The notes under the pieces were generated by a model. It had not been told where the DNA came from. It ran no database searches and worked only from the letters and a program-made list of their open reading frames with translations. A stretch of 64,000 nucleotides of DNA, from assembly GCA_028712795.1 (NCBI GenBank), contig JAQTPT010000004.1, positions 78,601 to 142,600 of the forward strand, written 5' to 3'. Both the position numbers and the translations under genes were made by a program. This stretch comes from Methylococcales bacterium (lineage in GTDB: Bacteria > Pseudomonadota > Gammaproteobacteria > Methylococcales > Methylomonadaceae). Shown one piece after another: positions 54,170 through 63,143 of this stretch (within the stretch, counting starts at the first letter, position 1; each line of letters starts with the position of its first letter).

Positions 54170-54969
54170 AGGGTTGTATTTTCCAGCCAATCCAGCTCAG
54201 CAATCGAGAAACCAGCAATTATACGCATTTCTCTATTAAAAGGGCCTTTTGGCTTGCCGCCCTGGTAAAATTGTTTGATCAATTGACGATATTTGGCTTC
54301 CGGGTCTAGTCCTCGCTCCTTACAGACATATTTAAACCAGTATGACCCGCGTTCTACATGGCCTACTTCATCGGTTAAAATACGGTTTAATAGCGCTACG
54401 CTCGAGTCATCGCCCAGTTGCTTGAATTTGGCGATGATTGCTGGCGTCACGTCCAGTCCACGCGCTTCCATACAGCGGGGCACCATTGCCAATCTTGCCA
54501 ATAAGTCATCAGCCGTGTCTTTGGCATGATCCCACAAGCCGCTGTGCGCAGGTAAATCGCCGTACTCCACAGCCATTTCCCGTAAATGGGTTCTGATTAA
54601 TTTAAAGTGCTGCGCTTCTTCTTCAGCAACCCGAAGCCAATCCTGATAAAATTGATCGGGCATGCCGCGAAAGCGGTAAAGCAAATCCCAAGCGAGATAA
54701 ATTGCCACAAATTCAACGTGCGCAATAGCATGAAAAAAAGCGGCAAGACCTTCAGCAGTGCCCAGCTTTCGTTTTGGCATGTCACGCGGAGGGAGTAATA
54801 CCGGTTTGTCAGGAAATACAACCCCAGCAATCGGCAAAACCGGCGGCTGAGATATAAGGCATAATTTACCGTTTTCTAATAACTGCGAGGCTTGATGGGT
54901 CAATGCCAATTTTTTGTTGATATTGTCCCCATAGAGACACGACTCGGCAAATTCAAATACATTTTTCAT
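54166..54969 (-). CDS. DUF455 ferritin-like protein
   Basis: A 267-residue all-helical protein of the DUF455 family. Carboxylate and His residues of a di-iron four-helix bundle are visible: AIAHVEFVAIYLAWDL (E-x2-H-like pairs about 84-98), VAEEEAQHFKLIRTHL (about 120-135), MEARGLDVTP and LTDEVGHVERGSYWF (about 203-217). Its reaction is unknown; such folds often carry out O2-dependent hydroxylation. It is translationally coupled to NnrS, hinting at a link to redox or NO stress, which is inference. Confidence 0.88.
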   Translation of the reverse strand: MKNVFEFAESCLYGDNINKKLALTHQASQLLENGKLCLISQPPVLPIAGVVFPDKPVLLPPRDMPKRKLGTAEGLAAFFHAIAHVEFVAIYLAWDLLYRFRGMPDQFYQDWLRVAEEEAQHFKLIRTHLREMAVEYGDLPAHSGLWDHAKDTADDLLARLAMVPRCMEARGLDVTPAIIAKFKQLGDDSSVALLNRILTDEVGHVERGSYWFKYVCKERGLDPEAKYRQLIKQFYQGGKPKGPFNREMRIIAGFSIAELDWLENTTL

Positions 54970-54989
54970 TACTGATAGTTTACGTTCAC

Positions 54990-55364
54990 ATGATTAAAAT
55001 TCTAGATTCCACATTATTGTTGTTTTATTGTCTGTTCATCTACTGGCTTTCCAGCCAAACATCACTCAAAGAACCTTTTGATTTTGGATTTGAGCTTCAG
55101 GATAAACTGTATCACGCCGGCGCTTATTTCATTATGGGGATTTTGGCATGGCGCAGCTTTGGTCATTGGGTCAGTTCGCCTATTATACTGGCTTTTCTCA
55201 CGATTGCCTTTTGCAGTTTATACGGGATATCTGACGAATGGCATCAGTCGTTTGTTCCGGGACGTCAATCAGATAGCACTGATTGGATGGCTGATACCAG
55301 TGGCGCAATATTGGCCGCATTTTTGCAGTATAAATTACGCGAAAGGCAAATGATAAAAAGCTAA
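54990..55364 (+). CDS. VanZ-like membrane protein
   Basis: A 124-residue protein with four membrane helices and the VanZ-like pattern: YCLFIYWLSSQ in helix 1, DKLYHAGAYFIMGILAW in helix 2, and SDEWHQSFVPGRQSDSTDWM between helices 3 and 4, the conserved DE.HQ.F.pgR...D...D motif. VanZ of enterococci gives low-level teicoplanin resistance; in gammaproteobacteria the role is unknown. It starts only 20 nt from the divergent DUF455 gene, so the promoters must overlap. Confidence 0.9.
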   Translation: MIKILDSTLLLFYCLFIYWLSSQTSLKEPFDFGFELQDKLYHAGAYFIMGILAWRSFGHWVSSPIILAFLTIAFCSLYGISDEWHQSFVPGRQSDSTDWMADTSGAILAAFLQYKLRERQMIKS

Positions 55365-55457
55365 AAAGTTAATAAACGCGCTTATTGCCTTGTGTACGCC
55401 AGTACCTTTTTTGTCAGTTCGACTAAAATACTTTTTTTAAATTTACCTTCATAAAAA

Positions 55458-56057
55458 ATGACCAAAGAAATTCGCATTGAAAGAAAGAGCGGCGTTGCGC
55501 TGACGCAATTTATTCCCGAACTCGCACGCCTTAGGATTGAGGTGTTTCGTGATTTTCCTTACTTGTACGACGGGGATTATGACTATGAAAAAAAATACCT
55601 GCAAACCTATGTTGACACGCCTGAAAGCGTTATCGTATTGGCGTTTGATCGCGATAAAGTGGTCGGTGCCTCAACCGCTCTTCCCATGAAATATGAAACA
55701 AATCAACTTAAGCAGCCTTTTCTTGATCACGGCTACAACCTTGATGATGTTTTTTATTGCAGTGAGTCGGTATTAAACAAGGATTATCGCGGTCTGGGTC
55801 TGGGCGTGCGTTTTTTCGAACAAAGAGAAGCGCATGCTGAAGACTTGGGTGGTTTTAAGTTTATCACTTTTTGTTGTGTAGAAAGGCCGCTGGACCACCT
55901 GCGTCGTCCGGCCAATTATGTTCCACTGGACCAGTTCTGGAACAAACGCGGCTATTTCAAACATCCGGAACTTAAAACAACGTATACCTGGAAAGACTTG
56001 GATGAACTGCAAGAAACCCCCAAACCCATGACTTTCTGGCTTAAACATGACCGTTAA
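55458..56057 (+). CDS. GNAT family acetyltransferase
   Basis: A 199-residue GNAT-fold protein: FIPELARLRIEVFRDFPYLY near the N-terminus, a beta-strand SVIVLAFDRDKVVGASTALP, and the CoA-binding loop SVLNKDYRGLGLGVRFFEQR (about 107-126) followed by FKFITFCCVER. It overlaps the nitrilase-family gene by 11 nt. The acceptor is unknown; pairing with a carbon-nitrogen hydrolase is conserved in some proteobacteria and suggests a shared substrate. Confidence 0.88.
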   Translation: MTKEIRIERKSGVALTQFIPELARLRIEVFRDFPYLYDGDYDYEKKYLQTYVDTPESVIVLAFDRDKVVGASTALPMKYETNQLKQPFLDHGYNLDDVFYCSESVLNKDYRGLGLGVRFFEQREAHAEDLGGFKFITFCCVERPLDHLRRPANYVPLDQFWNKRGYFKHPELKTTYTWKDLDELQETPKPMTFWLKHDR

Positions 56058-56913
56058 AATTGCTGCAGCGCAATACAACATCAGTTTTTTGGAGAGTTGG
56101 ACTGCCTATCAACAAAAAATTGAAAGTTGGGTTGCCGAAGCTACAAACCAAGATGCCAAAATTTTGTTGTTTCCTGAATATTTCAGCATGGAACTGGCAT
56201 CTCTGTTCGGCCAGGAGGTTTATTCATCATTAAACAAACAACTGGCGGCCATGCAATCATTGCATGATGATTTTATAGCCCTGTTCAAAGAAATGGCTCA
56301 AAAATACCAGTGTATTATTCAATCAGGCACATTTCCGGTTCGGCTTGAGCCTGGAATATATCGAAACCGCGCTTATTTATTAATGCCTGACGGTCAATTA
56401 GATCATCAGGACAAACTGATGATGACCCGCTTTGAAAACGAGCAATGGTTAATTAAAGGTGGCAAGGAATTAAAGTGTTTTGAAACCGAATATGGAAAAA
56501 TTGGCATCAACATTTGTTATGACAGCGAATTTCCTTTATTGGCAAGAAAGCTGGCGGAATCCGGGTGCGTGTTGATTTTAGTGCCCAGTTGTACCGATAC
56601 TCTAGCCGGTTTCCATCGGGTTAAAATAGGCTGTCAGGCAAGAGCCTTGGAGAATCAGTGCTATGTTGTCCAGGCATCGCTAGTAGGTGATGCCGAATGG
56701 TCGGAAGCGGTTGATGTCAACGTCGGTGCGGCGGCTGTTTATACGCCGGTAGATAAAGGTTTTCCAGATAATGGCATTTTATCGGTTGGCGCAATGAATG
56801 CCGTGCAATGGGTCATTGCAACAATTTCGCTAAAGGAATATGAAACTGTTCGGGAACATGGACAAGTCTTTAATTACAGGGATTGGCCATTACAACTGGA
56901 CTTTGTCAATTAA
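56047..56913 (+). CDS. Carbon-nitrogen hydrolase (nitrilase superfamily)
   Basis: A 288-residue amidase-like enzyme. The catalytic triad is visible as Glu in ILLFPEYFSMEL (about 43-47), Lys in HQDKLMMTRFE (about 118) and Cys in INICYDSEFP (about 158). It starts inside the GNAT gene and converges with rpoS, overlapping its end by 8 nt. The substrate is unknown; related proteins hydrolyse amides, nitriles or N-acyl amino acids. Confidence 0.92.
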   Translation: MTVKIAAAQYNISFLESWTAYQQKIESWVAEATNQDAKILLFPEYFSMELASLFGQEVYSSLNKQLAAMQSLHDDFIALFKEMAQKYQCIIQSGTFPVRLEPGIYRNRAYLLMPDGQLDHQDKLMMTRFENEQWLIKGGKELKCFETEYGKIGINICYDSEFPLLARKLAESGCVLILVPSCTDTLAGFHRVKIGCQARALENQCYVVQASLVGDAEWSEAVDVNVGAAAVYTPVDKGFPDNGILSVGAMNAVQWVIATISLKEYETVREHGQVFNYRDWPLQLDFVN

Positions 56914-57880
56914 AAATGGAATCAAAAGATAAGCCGTTAGTTTGTAAAATTGCTTTTAATTTTTTTAGCCCTTCAATTTGAATTTGTCTAACGCGCTCCC
57001 TCGTCACCTCCAACTCTTGGGCAACCTGCTCAAGAGTGGCTTCCTCATAACCGCAAATGCCATAGCGACGGCAGATAACGTCACGATACCTTTCCGGTAG
57101 TTCAAACACACACCGGGTAACATTTTGCTTCATTGAGTCTTGCTGTATTAGTTCATCATGCGCTAATTGGTCGGCATCTGAAATAGACTCAATCAGTGGG
57201 TTATGAATTTCTTTGGTTCCCGGTACGTCGACAGAAGTCACCCGCTCATTAAGCCGCAGCATTTTTTCAACCTTGTCCAGCGGTTTATTCATATAATCAG
57301 CTATTTCTTGTGCGCTGGGATCATGATCCAGTGTCTGTGCCAAATGACGCTGTGCCTTCAGGTAAGTGTTCATTTCTTTGACAATATGAACCGGTAAGCG
57401 GATGGTTCGTGATTGATCCATTATCGCCCGTTCAATATTTTGTCTTATCCACCAAGTTGCATAAGTCGAAAATCTAAAACCTCTTTCTGGATCAAATTTT
57501 TCAACTGCACGGATGAGTCCTAAATTCCCCTCCTCAATCAAGTCAAGCAAGGGTATTCCCTTGTTCAGGTAACGATAGGAAATTTTCACTACCAGTCGCA
57601 AATTGCTTTCAATCATGATCTTGCGGGCTTCTTTATCCCCCTGCAGGGCGCGGGCACCATAGATTTTCTCCTCACTGGTCGTAAGTAATTTTGACCGGCC
57701 CAGTTCATTCAAATAGGTTCTGGTTGCGTCGAACTCACTATTGCTCGTTGTTTTAGGGGCTATATTTCCCAGTTGCTTTGCTAAAATAGAGGCTGCATCA
57801 ATATCTTCGTCAATTGAAAATTCATCTTCGTTTAAGATGCCAATTTCATCGTTCGATGGCTCAAATAAAATGTCGCTCAT
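56906..57880 (-). CDS. rpoS: RNA polymerase sigma factor RpoS
   Basis: The general stress and stationary-phase sigma factor. The 324 residues contain region 1.2 (DATRTYLNELGRSKLLTTSE), region 2 (RLVVKISYRYLNKGIPLLDL, then EEGNLGLIRAVEKFD and FSTYATWWIRQNIERAI), region 3 and region 4 (LEQVAQELEVTRERVRQIQI). The motif RNLG-type P-Y-L is replaced by TYLNELG, matching RpoS, not RpoD. AAGGAG precedes the ATG. It follows the nlpD-like gene by 40 nt, the canonical order, and expression from within nlpD is likely. Confidence 0.96.
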   Translation of the reverse strand: MSDILFEPSNDEIGILNEDEFSIDEDIDAASILAKQLGNIAPKTTSNSEFDATRTYLNELGRSKLLTTSEEKIYGARALQGDKEARKIMIESNLRLVVKISYRYLNKGIPLLDLIEEGNLGLIRAVEKFDPERGFRFSTYATWWIRQNIERAIMDQSRTIRLPVHIVKEMNTYLKAQRHLAQTLDHDPSAQEIADYMNKPLDKVEKMLRLNERVTSVDVPGTKEIHNPLIESISDADQLAHDELIQQDSMKQNVTRCVFELPERYRDVICRRYGICGYEEATLEQVAQELEVTRERVRQIQIEGLKKLKAILQTNGLSFDSIFN

Positions 57881-57920
57881 ATTAACTCCTTGGTTGATTG
57901 GCCTAAGCCGGACTACCTGA

Positions 57921-58829
57921 TTATTTTTTCGGCAAAAGTTGGAGTGGATTTACTGGCATTCCGTTTTTTCTTATTTGAAAATGCAAGGACGTCCGTTTGA
58001 TACCCACATCACCCACTTTTGCAATAATCTGTCCTTTTATTATGTTTTGTCCCTCATTGACCTGAAGACTGCTAGTATTTGCATAGGCGCTTAAATAATC
58101 ATCATTGTGCTTGATAATGATTATATTACCGAAGCCAATCAAGCCCTGCCCGCAATAGACAACTTTCCCGGCTTCAGCCGCTTTTACCAACTGCCCCTGC
58201 TTGCCTGCTATATCAATGCCTTTATGCCGGGTCAGAGAAAATTTTTTTAGCACTCTTCCTTTAATTGGCCATCCGAAACTTAAGTCTAACATTTTTTTAT
58301 TATCAATTGAATCAATTGATTTTTGCTGGCGTCTCTTTGGCTTAGCCGCAATTACAGACTTAGCAGGCGGTTTCTTATGAATATTTATCTCGGTTGAATT
58401 CGATTTATTGGTTACTGAACCGATGGTTTTTGTTGGTTTGGCGACAGCGTCTTTTTTCGTTGTATTTTGTTGAGTATTGTCTGATAACTTTTCTTCAGGC
58501 TGTTTTATTTTTGTTCCTACCGACATAGTGTAGGAAGAAGATTTCTGATTCCAGGAGGCAGGGCGTTGATTGCCATACCCGGATCTTAAATTCATAGTAT
58601 GAAAATTCCTCGGAACTGTTGTTATTTGACATTTTCTTACGCCGATAGTAACAGCCGGATCATCTGTATTTAAATGCTGAGCGCTTCTTAAAGGGCTTCG
58701 GTCAGCTTCGGAATACCCATTGTTATCAGTATTAACGGGCGCACAAAAAACCTCTTTATAAGAGATATTCAATAAAGCCAACACGATTAGGGTTACAAAA
58801 AAAATCAGCTTTGAATGATGTTGGTGCAT
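57921..58829 (-). CDS. nlpD: NlpD-like LytM/M23 protein, probably catalytically dead
   Basis: NlpD activates the amidase AmiC during cell division. The 302-residue protein has an N-terminal hydrophobic export signal (about 8-28, no clear lipobox), a long Lys/Thr/Ser/Asn-rich disordered region, no evident LysM domain, and a C-terminal LytM fold (about 190-300): LTRHKGIDIAGKQGQLV, GFGNIIIIKHNDDYLSAYA and TSLHFQIRKNGMPVNPLQLL. The HxH zinc motif is SLHF and the AH of the YAH loop is AN, so the fold lacks ligands and is probably a regulator. It is upstream of rpoS. The absence of lipobox and LysM is unusual. Confidence 0.85.
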   Translation of the reverse strand: MHQHHSKLIFFVTLIVLALLNISYKEVFCAPVNTDNNGYSEADRSPLRSAQHLNTDDPAVTIGVRKCQITTVPRNFHTMNLRSGYGNQRPASWNQKSSSYTMSVGTKIKQPEEKLSDNTQQNTTKKDAVAKPTKTIGSVTNKSNSTEINIHKKPPAKSVIAAKPKRRQQKSIDSIDNKKMLDLSFGWPIKGRVLKKFSLTRHKGIDIAGKQGQLVKAAEAGKVVYCGQGLIGFGNIIIIKHNDDYLSAYANTSSLQVNEGQNIIKGQIIAKVGDVGIKRTSLHFQIRKNGMPVNPLQLLPKK

Positions 58830-58832
58830 AGC

Positions 58833-59327
58833 CTATTTTCGCAATAAAATCTTTTTAGCTAAATTTATTTTCGCTGCTAAATAATCGGATCCGCCACGGT
58901 CAGGATGTATTTTTTGCATTAATTTTCGGTGGGCGGCAACGACATCCTGCTCTGATGAACCCGGTTTTAAGCCTAATACTTCATAAGCTTCTTCAACGGA
59001 CATTTTTCCTTTTGTGCTTGCATCGCTTCGTCGTTGTGATGCGTTTGGTTTTGAACCAAATACCCGCTGCCACAGCCCGTGTAATTGTGGAGCATAATGA
59101 AGCAGCGCCGGCAATAATCTGAGCCCAAAGGCAATCACGACGCCTATCATCGCAAACAGCCAGTTTAATCGTCCGGTTGCCGTCAAATAAAGAAGTATCA
59201 GACCGATGATGCACAACAATGAGACTCTGGCGTATTTAGCCAAAACGACGGGTGACGCTTTTAGAAAAGCGCGTAACCCAAAAAATGCAATAATGATTAA
59301 CAACAAAATCAGGTAAATTCGAATCAA
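58833..59327 (-). CDS. Membrane-anchored J-domain protein
   Basis: A 164-residue protein with three hydrophobic N-terminal segments (about 2-22, 32-52, 54-78), a short basic linker ([12 protein letters not shown]), and a C-terminal J domain: [20 protein letters not shown] and [20 protein letters not shown] with the HPD motif (about 140-142). It should stimulate DnaK at the inner membrane. It starts 4 nt before nlpD-like. The family is common in gammaproteobacteria; partners are unknown. Confidence 0.9.
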   Translation of the reverse strand: MIRIYLILLLIIIAFFGLRAFLKASPVVLAKYARVSLLCIIGLILLYLTATGRLNWLFAMIGVVIAFGLRLLPALLHYAPQLHGLWQRVFGSKPNASQRRSDASTKGKMSVEEAYEVLGLKPGSSEQDVVAAHRKLMQKIHPDRGGSDYLAAKINLAKKILLRK

Positions 59328-59411
59328 AGTTTTCTCCAGGATTAATGATCCCCAATCAATAATACCTTAGAATATGCCTTCCTACGATAACAGTCTGATG
59401 ATTTGATTACT

Positions 59412-59936
59412 ATGCAGCATGCTCAAGTTCCCATGTTAGGTTTTGCCGCTTTTAGCGGAACGGGTAAAACCACCTTACTGACGCAAATTATTCCGATTTT
59501 AAAACGCTATGGCCTTCAAATCGGTTTAATCAAACACAGCCATCATAATTTTCAAATAGACCAGCCGGGAAAAGACAGTTTCCGCTTGCGGGCGGCTGGC
59601 GCCACGCCCGTTATGCTGGTGTCGACGCATCGCCGTGCAATAATTACCGAAATCACTCCGGTGCAGGAACCCCGGTTGGACGATCAGTTAAAACTATTCG
59701 ACCAGTCTGGGCTGGATCTGATTCTGGTTGAAGGATTTAAGATGGAGCAATTTCCTAAAATTGAATTGCATCGGCCTTCGCTTAACAAACCATTACTTTA
59801 CCCAAACGATCCAACGATTATTGCCATAGCTTCTGATGAGGTATTGGAAGCGCCCAGCCGCCTGACCAAGCTGGACATCAATCAGCCTGAAATGATAGCA
59901 GACTTCATTTTAAAGCAATTCATGGGGCGTCCATGA
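59412..59936 (+). CDS. mobB: Molybdopterin-guanine dinucleotide biosynthesis protein MobB
   Basis: MobB is a GTP-binding accessory protein for molybdenum cofactor dinucleotide synthesis. The ATG at 59412 (MQHAQVPMLGFAAFSGTGKT) gives 174 residues; an upstream TTG would add three. The P-loop GFAAFSGTGKTTLL is followed by LIKHSHHNFQIDQPGKDS and LDLILVEGFKMEQFPKIEL. The last four bases overlap moeA (ATGA). Confidence 0.94.
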   Translation: MQHAQVPMLGFAAFSGTGKTTLLTQIIPILKRYGLQIGLIKHSHHNFQIDQPGKDSFRLRAAGATPVMLVSTHRRAIITEITPVQEPRLDDQLKLFDQSGLDLILVEGFKMEQFPKIELHRPSLNKPLLYPNDPTIIAIASDEVLEAPSRLTKLDINQPEMIADFILKQFMGRP

Positions 59937-61183
59937 TCGACTTATGCAACCAGGAACCGGTTCCTTTATTATCTGTCGATGCGGCACTGGCACGTATTAA
60001 AGCTGCTATATGCCCCATCACAGAATCGGAAACTGTAGATTTAAAAAACGCATTGGGACGGGTGCTGTCAGAATCGCTTTACTCGCCCATCAATATCCCT
60101 TACGAGAAAAATGCAGCCATGGATGGCTATGCTTTTTCCAGTCAGGATATCAACCATGAGCAGCCTTTTACGCTTACTCTGGCCGGAATTTCATGGGCGG
60201 GGCGGCCTTTTGAAGGACATTTGCAACCAGGGCAATGTATCCGAATTTTTACCGGGGCGGTATTGCCCCATCAGGCTGACTCAGTGGTTATGCAGGAACA
60301 TGTGCGTGCCGAAGGGGAAGCCATCCATTTTTCGGCAGGCACACCAGCTGGGCAACATATTAGAGAAGTTGGCGAAGACATAAAACAAGGGGGTTTGTTA
60401 TGCGGCCATTCAAAAAAATTGACTGCAACCGATCTTGGCCTTTTGGCCTCGGCGGGTATTTATGAGCTTGCCGTAAAACGGCCTGTAAAAATAGCTTTTT
60501 TTTCAACCGGAGATGAGTTAACGGCTTTAGGCCAGCCATTGGCATCGGGAAAAATATATGACAGCAATCGTTATTTGTTAAGCGGATTATTAACTGATGC
60601 TTGTTACAGTGTCACGGATCTAGGCGTGATTGCGGATAACAAACAGATGCTGGAGGACAGCTTTATCTCAGCCGCAAAAATTCATGATGTGATTATTACT
60701 ACCGGCGGTGCATCGGTGGGTGATGCCGATTATGTCAAAGAAATACTGGATCGCTGCGGGGATGTGAACTTCTGGAAAATAGCCATTAAACCGGGAAAAC
60801 CTTTGGCCTTCGGCAAAATAGGTTCCTGTTATTTTTTTGGACTGCCGGGTAATCCGGTGGCTGTTATAGTTACTTTTCAGTTTATAGTGGCTCCAGCGCT
60901 TAAGCAAATTTCCGGGGTGCCCGATTTAAAACGGTTGCAAATAACAGCTACATGCACCACTAACCTGAAAAAAAGCCTCGGACGACAGGAGTATCAGCGA
61001 GGTATCCTAAGCCAAGATAAAAACGGCGACTTTTTTGTGGCATCATCGGGGAAACAAGGTTCAAACATTCTCAGCTCTATAAGCCGGGCTAACTGTTATA
61101 TGATCTTACCAGCTGAGTGCGCGAACTTACAAGCCGGTGACAAGGTAAAGGTTGAGCTTATGTTGGGTGCCGAAATCATTTAA
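59933..61183 (+). CDS. moeA: Molybdopterin molybdenumtransferase MoeA
   Basis: MoeA inserts molybdate into adenylylated molybdopterin. The 416 residues show ALGRVLSESLYSPINIPYEK, AAMDGYAF, the RIFTGAVLPHQADSVVMQEH loop (split here as FTGAVLPHQAD), FSTGDELTALGQPLASGKIY (about 186-205), the TTGGASVGDADYVKEIL motif and GLPGNPVAVIVTF. Length matches E. coli MoeA. It is coupled to mobB. The cofactor implies molybdoenzymes elsewhere in the genome. Confidence 0.97.
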   Translation: MIDLCNQEPVPLLSVDAALARIKAAICPITESETVDLKNALGRVLSESLYSPINIPYEKNAAMDGYAFSSQDINHEQPFTLTLAGISWAGRPFEGHLQPGQCIRIFTGAVLPHQADSVVMQEHVRAEGEAIHFSAGTPAGQHIREVGEDIKQGGLLCGHSKKLTATDLGLLASAGIYELAVKRPVKIAFFSTGDELTALGQPLASGKIYDSNRYLLSGLLTDACYSVTDLGVIADNKQMLEDSFISAAKIHDVIITTGGASVGDADYVKEILDRCGDVNFWKIAIKPGKPLAFGKIGSCYFFGLPGNPVAVIVTFQFIVAPALKQISGVPDLKRLQITATCTTNLKKSLGRQEYQRGILSQDKNGDFFVASSGKQGSNILSSISRANCYMILPAECANLQAGDKVKVELMLGAEII

Positions 61184-61494
61184 TCCTTCCTTGATGTTCT
61201 TAAGGTACAGGCGAAAACAGTCTGTTCAATAATTAGGAACAATCCATTTTGTGCTTGAAAATTAACGTTTTTTTTTAAGCCTTGTTATGACAATAAACAT
61301 TTGAGACATCCCGGCTGGGTTTTACCAGGCGTTAATGTTGGACTCAATGTGTTAAGTATTGCTATGATCGCTACCTTGCACGGATTGGGCTTGAGGAGGC
61401 GATAAAAGCACCTGTGGCAATCCATTTTTGGTGCGGTATCAAAGAATCACTTTAGCTGTTTGGCGAGAGTGTTAATTTAACTATGGAGATAATT
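61184..61494. other. Spacer before isocitrate dehydrogenase
   Basis: About 310 bases without a gene. A weak promoter candidate, TTGGAC (61338-61343) with TATGAT (61363-61368), has a 19-nt spacer. A run of nine T at about 61269-61277 lacks a strong stem. Confidence 0.35.
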
Positions 61495-62505
61495 ATGCAC
61501 AATGTCACGTTGATAAAAGGTGATGGTATTGGCCCTTCCATTATGGATGAAGCCGTAAAAGTTATTGATGCGTCAGGTGTAAAAATTCACTGGGAAGAAG
61601 CTTATGCCGGCATGGCGGCCTTTGAAAAATTCGGCACACCGCTGCCGGATGAAACCTTGGCATCGTTCGATAAAACCCGGTTAGCTTTTAAAGGCCCCTT
61701 GACGACGGTTGTTGGAACCGGATTTAGAAGCATTAACGTGGCTTTGCGGCAGCAATACGAGTTGTATGCCAATGTTCGCCCGGCTAAAAGTTGGGCGGGT
61801 ATAAAAACGCGTTACGATGATGTGGATATCGTGATTGTCAGAGAAAATACCGAAGGACTCTATGCCGGACTTGAGCATTATCTTACTCCAAAAAAAGATA
61901 TTGCTGAAAGCCTGGCGGTGGTCACCAGGGCTGCTTCACAACGCGTTATCGACTATGCGTTCAAATATGCACAGAATAATGATCGTAAAAAAGTAACTGT
62001 TTGTCATAAAGCCAATATTTTAAAATATACCCAAGGCTTGTTTCTGGATGTTGCCAGAGAAACCGCCGCGCTTTATCCCGATATCAAGTTTGACGAAAAA
62101 ATTGTTGATGCCGCTTGTATGCACATGGTGATGAATCCACAGCAGTTTGATGTCGTTGTCTGCACGAATATGTTTGGAGATATTTTGTCAGATTTGACTG
62201 CCGGCTTGGTCGGTGGATTGGGCTTGATTCCTGGGGCAAATATTGGCGACGATGCGGCTCTCTTCGAAGCCGTTCATGGCAGCGCACCGGATATTGCCGG
62301 AAAAAATCTGGCTAATCCGATTGCCGTTATCATGGCGGGTGTCATGATGTTGAACTATCTTGGCGAAGCTCAGGCGGCGGAGCGCGTTCAAAAGGCGGTT
62401 GAGAAAGTGGTTAATGAAGGTAAGTTTGTTACGCCAGACCTTAATCCCCAATCAAAATATGGAACGGTCGAAATGGGTGATGCCATTTTGGACGCGATGA
62501 AATAA
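61495..62505 (+). CDS. Isocitrate dehydrogenase, NAD-dependent type
   Basis: Oxidises isocitrate to 2-oxoglutarate. The ATG at 61495 (MHNVTLIKGDGIGPSIMDEA) has GGAG 6-7 nt upstream, so the ATG at 61483 is not the start; length is 336. The isocitrate motif is SINVALRQ (Ser, Asn and Arg), not the isopropylmalate pattern. FGDILSD supplies metal-binding Asp and NIGDDAALFEAVHGSAPDIAG the cofactor loop, where Asp-Ile after Ala-Pro points to NAD in place of NADP. It is much shorter than the E. coli NADP enzyme. Homo-isocitrate or tartrate dehydrogenase are less likely relatives. Confidence 0.92.
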   Translation: MHNVTLIKGDGIGPSIMDEAVKVIDASGVKIHWEEAYAGMAAFEKFGTPLPDETLASFDKTRLAFKGPLTTVVGTGFRSINVALRQQYELYANVRPAKSWAGIKTRYDDVDIVIVRENTEGLYAGLEHYLTPKKDIAESLAVVTRAASQRVIDYAFKYAQNNDRKKVTVCHKANILKYTQGLFLDVARETAALYPDIKFDEKIVDAACMHMVMNPQQFDVVVCTNMFGDILSDLTAGLVGGLGLIPGANIGDDAALFEAVHGSAPDIAGKNLANPIAVIMAGVMMLNYLGEAQAAERVQKAVEKVVNEGKFVTPDLNPQSKYGTVEMGDAILDAMK

Positions 62506-62743
62506 TTAAGTTCAGGGACTTGACGCAAGATAGAAATTTGAAGATTGGCTTTCATGTAGTCATAAAAAACATAAATTCATAGGATGTCATAATGCCACGA
62601 ATATTTTCCGTTAAAGCGAGGGCTTTATTTGTAAACTTCGTGGTAAATTCAATATGGGCATAAGGCGATTTCCTGCGAAGACTATACCGGTTTTGTCGCA
62701 AATATTTATAAAGACCAAGCCGCACTTTAATGGTTAGGAGTTT
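62506..62743. other. Spacer after isocitrate dehydrogenase
   Basis: About 240 bases with no gene. It ends in the left arm of a 12-bp inverted repeat (62701-62712) that may be one end of the neighbouring transposase relic. Confidence 0.35.
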
Positions 62744-62754
62744 TTATAAATATT
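62701..62754. repeat. 12-bp inverted repeat beside the transposase relic
   Basis: AATATTTATAAA (62701-62712) and its complement TTTATAAATATT (62743-62754) enclose 30 nt. The right arm coincides with the end of the transposase fragment. Confidence 0.6.
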
Positions 62755-63024
62755 GGCCTCGGCTCCAACCCAGCGCACCTTGCAAGCATTCCCGTGCAAA
62801 CATGCCAATGTATTCTTTCTGCAAACGCAACCAGAGCATTAAGCAAAAAATGACATCGCTCATCGGTGTTCCCGGCTGTTTGTAAAAGCCGGCTCTATTT
62901 AAAATGGTTTCAAGCCGATTTCTCGCCATAAGCTGGCAAAGACGTTATCGATTAATACCCCGATTGCCTTTAGAAGATCGGCGGTTAATGCTGGCGGTTC
63001 CATGGTTTTTGTGGCAAGATTCAT
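62744..63024 (-). pseudogene. Transposase N-terminal fragment, frameshifted
   Basis: From the ATG at 63024 the frame reads MNLATKTMEPPALTADLLKA and GVLIDNVFASLWREIGLK before a shift; the next frame continues ILNRAGFYKQPGTPMSDVIF, CLMLWLRLQKEYIGMFAREC plus LQGALG and stops at 62744. The pattern (NRAGF.K..GTP..D.IFCLM.W.....IGMFARE) is the N-terminus of an IS4-like transposase. The DDE catalytic domain is missing. The exact IS family is a guess. Confidence 0.65.
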
Positions 63025-63143
63025 CTAAGCCTCCTACTTGGGCTTAACAGGTTCTTCACCTAACCGCCGTTATACCCTTTTTGTTGATTATTTCCTTATT
63101 TACCAATAAGTTGATTGTTAATTTCAACTCCAAAACTTTAGTT

